Shown here piece after piece: positions 6,682 to 9,677 of a DNA stretch of 9,677 nt. The translations under genes and the position numbers were made by a program. Location: assembly GCA_049522565.1 (NCBI GenBank), contig JBEKNT010000262.1, positions 1 through 9,677 on the forward strand, given 5' to 3'. Every line of letters starts with the position of its first letter. Position 1 is the stretch's first letter. Source of the DNA: JASHVB01 sp049522565 (lineage in GTDB: Bacteria; Pseudomonadota; Alphaproteobacteria; Acetobacterales; Acetobacteraceae). The notes under the pieces were generated by a model that was not told where the DNA came from, ran no database searches, and saw nothing but the letters and a program-made list of their open reading frames with translations.

Positions 6682-7380
6682 ATGCGCGCCTGTGTGTGGC
6701 GGTGGTTCCCGGGGCTTCTGGCCTGCTGCCTGGCGATTTGCCGGTTCATGCCATCCGCGTATGCACAGTCCGCGATGAATTGTGAAGAAGCTGGTCGTGC
6801 CGCGGAGCAGCGGTTCGGCTTGCCATCGGGGTTGCTGCTGGCAATCGGTCGGATCGAGAGTGGTCGCTGGGATGCCGGGCTGGGACGCATCGTTGCATGG
6901 CCCTGGACGATCGATGTGGATGGCGACGGGCAGATGTTCGACAACAGCAGCGATGCGATAAACGCGACGCGCGCGGCGCAGGCGGCAGGCCGACACAGCA
7001 TCGATGTCGGTTGTTTCCAGATCAGCCTGTTGCATCATCCGGACGCATTCGTCGATCTGAGCCAGGCGTTCGACCCGCAAGCCAATGCGCTGTACGCGGC
7101 GCGGTTCCTTGCCTCGCTGCAGGCGCGGCTCGGCAGTTGGGAAGATGCGACCGCCGCGTATCACTCCGCCACCCGCGAACTTGGCCTGCCGTATCGTGAG
7201 CGCGTGTTCGCCGCATGGTCGGGAGCGGCGGCGATTTCGCCAGTTGCCAGCGCGCAATTCGTGGTGTTTGCCGGGGTCAAGGTCTGGACTCCCGGTCCGG
7301 CGGCGACTGGTCCGGAGGTGATCGCGATTCAGGCGCCGTTGCCGCAGGCATTGCCGCGCGTCATCACACCCAATCGGTAA
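6682..7380 (+). CDS. Secreted lytic transglycosylase (SLT/VirB1-like)
   Basis: This is a 232-residue periplasmic muramidase-like protein. Residues 1-28 form a signal peptide (basic MRACVWRW, hydrophobic core, likely cut after SAYA28). The SLT domain follows: FGLPSGLLLAIGRIESG with the catalytic Glu59, WPWTIDVDGDG (73-83), the substrate-groove motif DVGCFQIS (108-115) and AYHSA (159-163). These are the standard goose-lysozyme-type transglycosylase blocks, so it should cleave peptidoglycan between MurNAc and GlcNAc. Short transglycosylases of this kind often accompany pili and secretion systems and open the wall for their assembly, which fits the pilin and pseudopilin genes nearby (inference). 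The start is supported by the signal peptide rather than by a clear ribosome site. It sits 43 bp downstream of the CtrA-like gene and is probably in the same transcript. The C-terminal ~45 residues are a Pro/Ala-rich tail. Confidence 0.9.
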   Translation: MRACVWRWFPGLLACCLAICRFMPSAYAQSAMNCEEAGRAAEQRFGLPSGLLLAIGRIESGRWDAGLGRIVAWPWTIDVDGDGQMFDNSSDAINATRAAQAAGRHSIDVGCFQISLLHHPDAFVDLSQAFDPQANALYAARFLASLQARLGSWEDATAAYHSATRELGLPYRERVFAAWSGAAAISPVASAQFVVFAGVKVWTPGPAATGPEVIAIQAPLPQALPRVITPNR

Positions 7381-7405
7381 TTTCAAACGGCAGCGGCGTG
7401 CTTCG

Positions 7406-7419
7406 CCTGTCATGACAGG
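7406..7419. promoter_or_regulatory. Perfect 14-bp palindrome in the convergent intergenic region
   Basis: CCTGTCATGACAGG is a perfect palindrome 26 bp after the transglycosylase stop. It has the size and symmetry of an operator for a dimeric regulator, but it lies between two convergent genes where no promoter is expected. It has no following T run, so it is a poor terminator. Confidence 0.35.
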
Positions 7420-7544
7420 TGGGCTTGGTGCATGGGTCAATCGCTCGGTCGGTTATCGCACCGGGTGAGCGCTTCCCCGCTGCCTGTCTTGCCATAACGT
7501 CGGTGGGATCGCGCCAACCGTCACCCGGGGCGGTCACAACGCAA

Positions 7545-8786
7545 TTATAAATTGGCACCCAGGGGGCTCGAATGTGGCACCCCCCAAGCCATGGACTGGC
7601 GGAATTTCAGCTCGCGCCAGGCGGCGGTCGCCGCCAGCGCCAGAACCAAGGCCGCTGTCACCGGCGCAATCAACCAGTGGTCGATACCGCCAAGATTGCC
7701 TGACAGCAGGGGCAACACGAACGACACGGCCAGCAGAGTCCTGGTCCACGGCGCGAAACCGCTCGTCCGGCCGGCTTGCACCAACCAGGCGATCGCCACG
7801 CCGGCCAGCATCAGATCATAGAACATGACAATAGGAGTCGCCACCGGAATGGCGGCAAGCAAGACCGCCGATCGAACGGGCAGACTGAGCCTGCGCTGCC
7901 AGACGATCCCGACCAGCACCGCCGCACCCAGTGTCGCGACCGCTTGCACGATGCTGCCGCCGCATGGTCCCTGGCCAAGCGCCAGCATTGCGCCGAATGG
8001 ACTCGCAAGCCCGGCGAGGTCGATTGAATGGCTGGTATAGACCGACTGCGAGCTGGTCATGGCGTGCAGGAATGCTGTCCAGGATTGCCAGCCGAATGTC
8101 CAGCCGGAAAGCCCAACCAATGCCAGGACAGTGCCGGCGGCGGCGGCGAATGCGCGGCCATGTCCTCCCGCCGCCAGGGCGATCGGGATCAGCAAGCCGA
8201 AATGCGGCTTGTAGCAAAGCGCGCCGAACAACAACCCGGCGACGATCGGCCGTCGATCGACGTGCCAGGTTGCCGCCGCGAACAGGCCGGCGGTCAGTAA
8301 CGCGTTTTGTCCGGTCCCGAGTGTCCAGAACACCGCGGGAAATGCCAGCAGAACCACCAACTTCGTGTTGCGCAGGATCGCGCGCACGGCCAGCAGGCAC
8401 GCTGCCAGGCTGCTGGCCTGGAAGGCGACGAACGCGCAAAGATACGGCAGGCGTGCCAATCCCGCGCAAATCAACAGGAAGACCGGCGGGTAATAGAAGA
8501 AATTGTAGGCGATGCCCGGTTCGGTGGCCTGCTGTTCGGCGGCGTAATGCGCGGCCTGGTCGTAGGCCAACCATGCGGTGCCCGAGTCGGCCAGTCGACC
8601 CGCCGCATAGAAACTGACAAAGTCGCTGCTGGTGGGCTGCCGCAGCGGTACGATCAGCCCGTGCGTACCGGCGACGCAGAACACGAACCCCAGCAATTCG
8701 CATATCAGTAAAATCCAGGCGTAGCCGGCCACGCGCTCGTTGGTCAGCCAGCCGCCGCTGCGGATCTGATAGAGCACCTTGTGCAT
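7545..8786 (-). CDS. GT87 (DUF2029) family membrane glycosyltransferase
   Basis: This 413-residue polytopic protein has about ten hydrophobic helices. It carries the GT87 signature blocks in order: SSDFVSFYAAGRL with the probable catalytic Asp55 in the first periplasmic loop, then NFFYYPPVF (95-103), LGTGQNALLTAGL (156-168) and YKPHFGLLIPIAL (192-204). GT87 members are GT-C fold enzymes; characterised actinobacterial relatives transfer mannose from polyprenyl-phosphate-mannose on the outer side of the membrane. The donor and acceptor here are unknown. ATG 8786 is preceded by AGGTCACGCG, a reasonable ribosome site. It is transcribed away from the Flp pilin genes and ends convergently with the transglycosylase. 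It is the second GT-C-type enzyme in the window, which together with its position suggests a role in decorating the pilus or envelope (inference). Confidence 0.87.
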   Translation of the reverse strand: MHKVLYQIRSGGWLTNERVAGYAWILLICELLGFVFCVAGTHGLIVPLRQPTSSDFVSFYAAGRLADSGTAWLAYDQAAHYAAEQQATEPGIAYNFFYYPPVFLLICAGLARLPYLCAFVAFQASSLAACLLAVRAILRNTKLVVLLAFPAVFWTLGTGQNALLTAGLFAAATWHVDRRPIVAGLLFGALCYKPHFGLLIPIALAAGGHGRAFAAAAGTVLALVGLSGWTFGWQSWTAFLHAMTSSQSVYTSHSIDLAGLASPFGAMLALGQGPCGGSIVQAVATLGAAVLVGIVWQRRLSLPVRSAVLLAAIPVATPIVMFYDLMLAGVAIAWLVQAGRTSGFAPWTRTLLAVSFVLPLLSGNLGGIDHWLIAPVTAALVLALAATAAWRELKFRQSMAWGVPHSSPLGANL

Positions 8787-9114
8787 CGCGTGACCTGATT
8801 TGCTTGCGGGCGACCGGATGGTCGGCCCATCCCGGTTGCCGGCGAGTTTCGTGATGCCGCTGGTGTGTAGTCAGCCCGTTACACAGCGGCGCAGAAGGTC
8901 AGGGGTAAACCGGAATGAGTGCCGGCAATAGCGATTTGGCCGGGACCACCGTGAATGAATTCTGCGATTTTTCGAAGCGCACGCTCGAGAGTGAAACCAC
9001 CGCTTAACTCCGTCCGTGCTTTTTACGCCCTGCATGCGTTCGGCAACGCGATGGAAGAGAAACCAGTCGAGCCGGTGCGCGGCATATCTGGGCAACGGAA
9101 AAGAGGACACCGCA
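8787..9114. other. Divergent intergenic region between the GT87 gene and the Flp pilins
   Basis: No convincing gene was found in these 328 bp. A compact hairpin, GGATGG (8816-8821) with CCATCC (8827-8832) around TCGGC, lies 30 bp upstream of the GT87 start. The stretch must hold the promoters for GT87 (minus) and for the first pilin (plus), but no clear sigma-70 or sigma-54 pair can be read. An in-frame extension of the pilin reading frame back to 9016 is possible, but it lacks pilin character and a ribosome site. Confidence 0.5.
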
Positions 9115-9285
9115 ATGATTGAATTCCTGAAGACCTGGCTGGAACTGAAGACCGACCGGCGTGCCGTGACGATGCTGGAATATGGGCTGATCGCCGCCCT
9201 GATCGCCGCCGTGTGCGTCGGCGCGGTCACCACTCTGGGCACCGACATCCAGGGCAAGTTCAACACGATCGCCGGCAGCATCTGA
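9115..9285 (+). CDS. Flp-type pilin, copy 1 (Ala before cleavage site)
   Basis: This 56-residue Flp/Fap major-pilin-like protein has a short charged leader (MIEFLKTWLELKTDRRA), the processing and assembly motif VTMLEYGLIAALIAA, and a hydrophobic helix to about residue 42, ending TIAGSI. Glu22-Tyr23 is the Flp hallmark, with Glu at +5 of the prepilin-peptidase site. The residue at -1 is Ala17 where Gly is normal, and where copy 2 has Gly. ATG 9115 is preceded by AAGAGGA with good spacing and matches copy 2 in length exactly; the longer frame from 9016 is rejected. Mature subunits would polymerise into a thin adhesive Flp pilus exported by a Tad system that is not in this window. It is followed by a GC hairpin and a second copy. 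Confidence 0.9.
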   Translation: MIEFLKTWLELKTDRRAVTMLEYGLIAALIAAVCVGAVTTLGTDIQGKFNTIAGSI

Positions 9286-9311
9286 TTTCTCGCCGACACA
9301 GAGACGGAACC

Positions 9312-9349
9312 CGGCGCGGCGACGGGCCCCGCCGCCGCGCCGTGCCTTT
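9312..9349 (+). terminator. GC-rich hairpin between the two pilin genes (attenuator or weak terminator)
   Basis: CGGCGCGGCG (9312-9321) and CGCCGCGCCG (9333-9342) are perfect 10-bp complements around an 11-base loop that is itself partly self-complementary (CGGG/CCCG). The following TGCCTTT is only weakly T-rich. It begins 26 bp after the stop of copy 1. It could end part of the transcription or protect the 3' end of the copy 1 message, giving unequal expression of the two pilins. Confidence 0.55.
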
Positions 9350-9418
9350 GTAAGACCGCCTCCCCGACTGGGTAAGAGAACGCGGCGGGCCCGAGCAACG
9401 GAGATGAGGAGCAATACA

Positions 9419-9589
9419 ATGGTCGAACACCTGAAAGCCTGGTTGGCGCTGAAAACCGACCGGCGCGGCGTGACAATGCTGGAATACGGGCTGATCGCGG
9501 CGCTGATCGCTGCCGTGTGCGTCGGCGCGGTGACAACTCTGGGCACCGACATCTCGAACACGTTTAGCGCCGTCGCCGGCAGCATCTGA
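9419..9589 (+). CDS. Flp-type pilin, copy 2 (canonical Gly before cleavage site)
   Basis: This second 56-residue Flp pilin is aligned end to end with copy 1 without gaps; by hand 45 of 56 residues are identical. Residues 18-45, covering the motif VTMLEYGLIAALIAA and the whole membrane helix, are the same in both. Differences cluster in the leader (HLKAWLA) and in the C-terminal tail (SNTFSAV in place of QGKFNTI). The cleavage site is canonical: Gly17/Val18 with Glu22 at +5. ATG 9419 is chosen over the in-frame ATG at 9404 because GATGAGGAG sits just before it and because it gives the same length as copy 1. It is probably the standard pilin of the pair. The remaining 88 bp of the window after its stop hold no visible gene. 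Confidence 0.9.
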   Translation: MVEHLKAWLALKTDRRGVTMLEYGLIAALIAAVCVGAVTTLGTDISNTFSAVAGSI

Positions 9590-9677
9590 TTTCCCGCGGA
9601 CGACGGCCGGAAGACTGGCGCGGTGGCGCACCCGCTATCGCGTCGTATATTTCGGAAGCGGAACGTAGTTACGAGGC

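Larger units (their letters stand above)
9092..9640 (+). repeat. Tandem duplication of a ~304-bp Flp pilin unit
   Basis: The two pilin starts are 304 bp apart, and similarity extends past both ends of the coding sequence. Upstream, GCAACGGAAAAGAGGA precedes copy 1 and GCAACGGAGATGAGGA precedes copy 2. Downstream, both genes end GCCGGCAGCATCTGATTTC and continue with CGC-GAC and GGCGCGG-like sequence. This marks a duplicated segment rather than two independently acquired genes. Confidence 0.75.

Noticed and set aside
7501..7520. Imperfect inverted repeat CGGTGGG/CCAACCG as a terminator
   Set aside because: The stem has one mismatch and no T run follows on either strand, so termination cannot be supported.
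9016..9114. N-terminal extension of Flp copy 1
   Set aside because: ATG 9115 has a good ribosome site and gives the same length as copy 2; the extension has no pilin leader character.
8871..9631. Long minus-strand reading frames opposite the pilin genes
   Set aside because: They are reverse-complement shadows of the duplicated pilins, which explains their internal repeats; there is no recognisable domain or start signal.
1..9677. CRISPR array, transposase or insertion sequence
   Set aside because: No regularly spaced direct repeats, no transposase-like protein and no matching terminal inverted repeats were seen on either strand.

Overview
The window looks like chromosomal DNA of a G+C-rich alphaproteobacterium. 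The best taxonomic marker is a response regulator whose DNA-binding half closely resembles CtrA, a regulator confined to Alphaproteobacteria. Codon use is strongly G/C at third positions nearly throughout. The style of the polytopic GT-C protein suggests Acetobacteraceae, but that placement is inference.

Layout. (1) Positions 1-1937 (+): the two ATPase subunits of an oligopeptide/dipeptide (Opp/Dpp-type) ABC importer. The first is cut by the window edge; the two overlap by GTGA. G+C drops sharply in the last ~350 bp of the second gene. (2) 2113-2823 (+): a NarL/FixJ-type response regulator with a partly degenerate receiver, followed by a strong intrinsic terminator. (3) 5648-2942 (-): a three-gene operon joined by two ATGA overlaps, encoding a large membrane GT-C-type glycosyltransferase-like protein and two TadE-like pseudopilins. 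(4) 5649-5900: a divergent control region with inverted and direct repeats. (5) 5901-7380 (+): a CtrA-like regulator lacking several phosphorylation-site residues, then a secreted lytic transglycosylase. (6) 8786-7545 (-): a GT87/DUF2029 membrane glycosyltransferase. (7) 9115-9589 (+): two tandemly duplicated Flp-type pilins separated by a GC hairpin.

How it may fit together. From 2 kb onward the window reads as part of a Flp/Tad pilus locus without the secretion machinery, which is either outside the window or elsewhere. It holds major pilin genes, minor pseudopilins, a transglycosylase able to open peptidoglycan, two regulators, and two polyprenyl-sugar-type membrane glycosyltransferases. 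The GT-C gene is translationally coupled to the two TadE-like genes. The testable hypothesis is a Flp-like pilus whose subunits or associated envelope are glycosylated and which is controlled by a phosphorylation-independent CtrA paralogue. No CRISPR array, transposase, rRNA or intact tRNA was seen.
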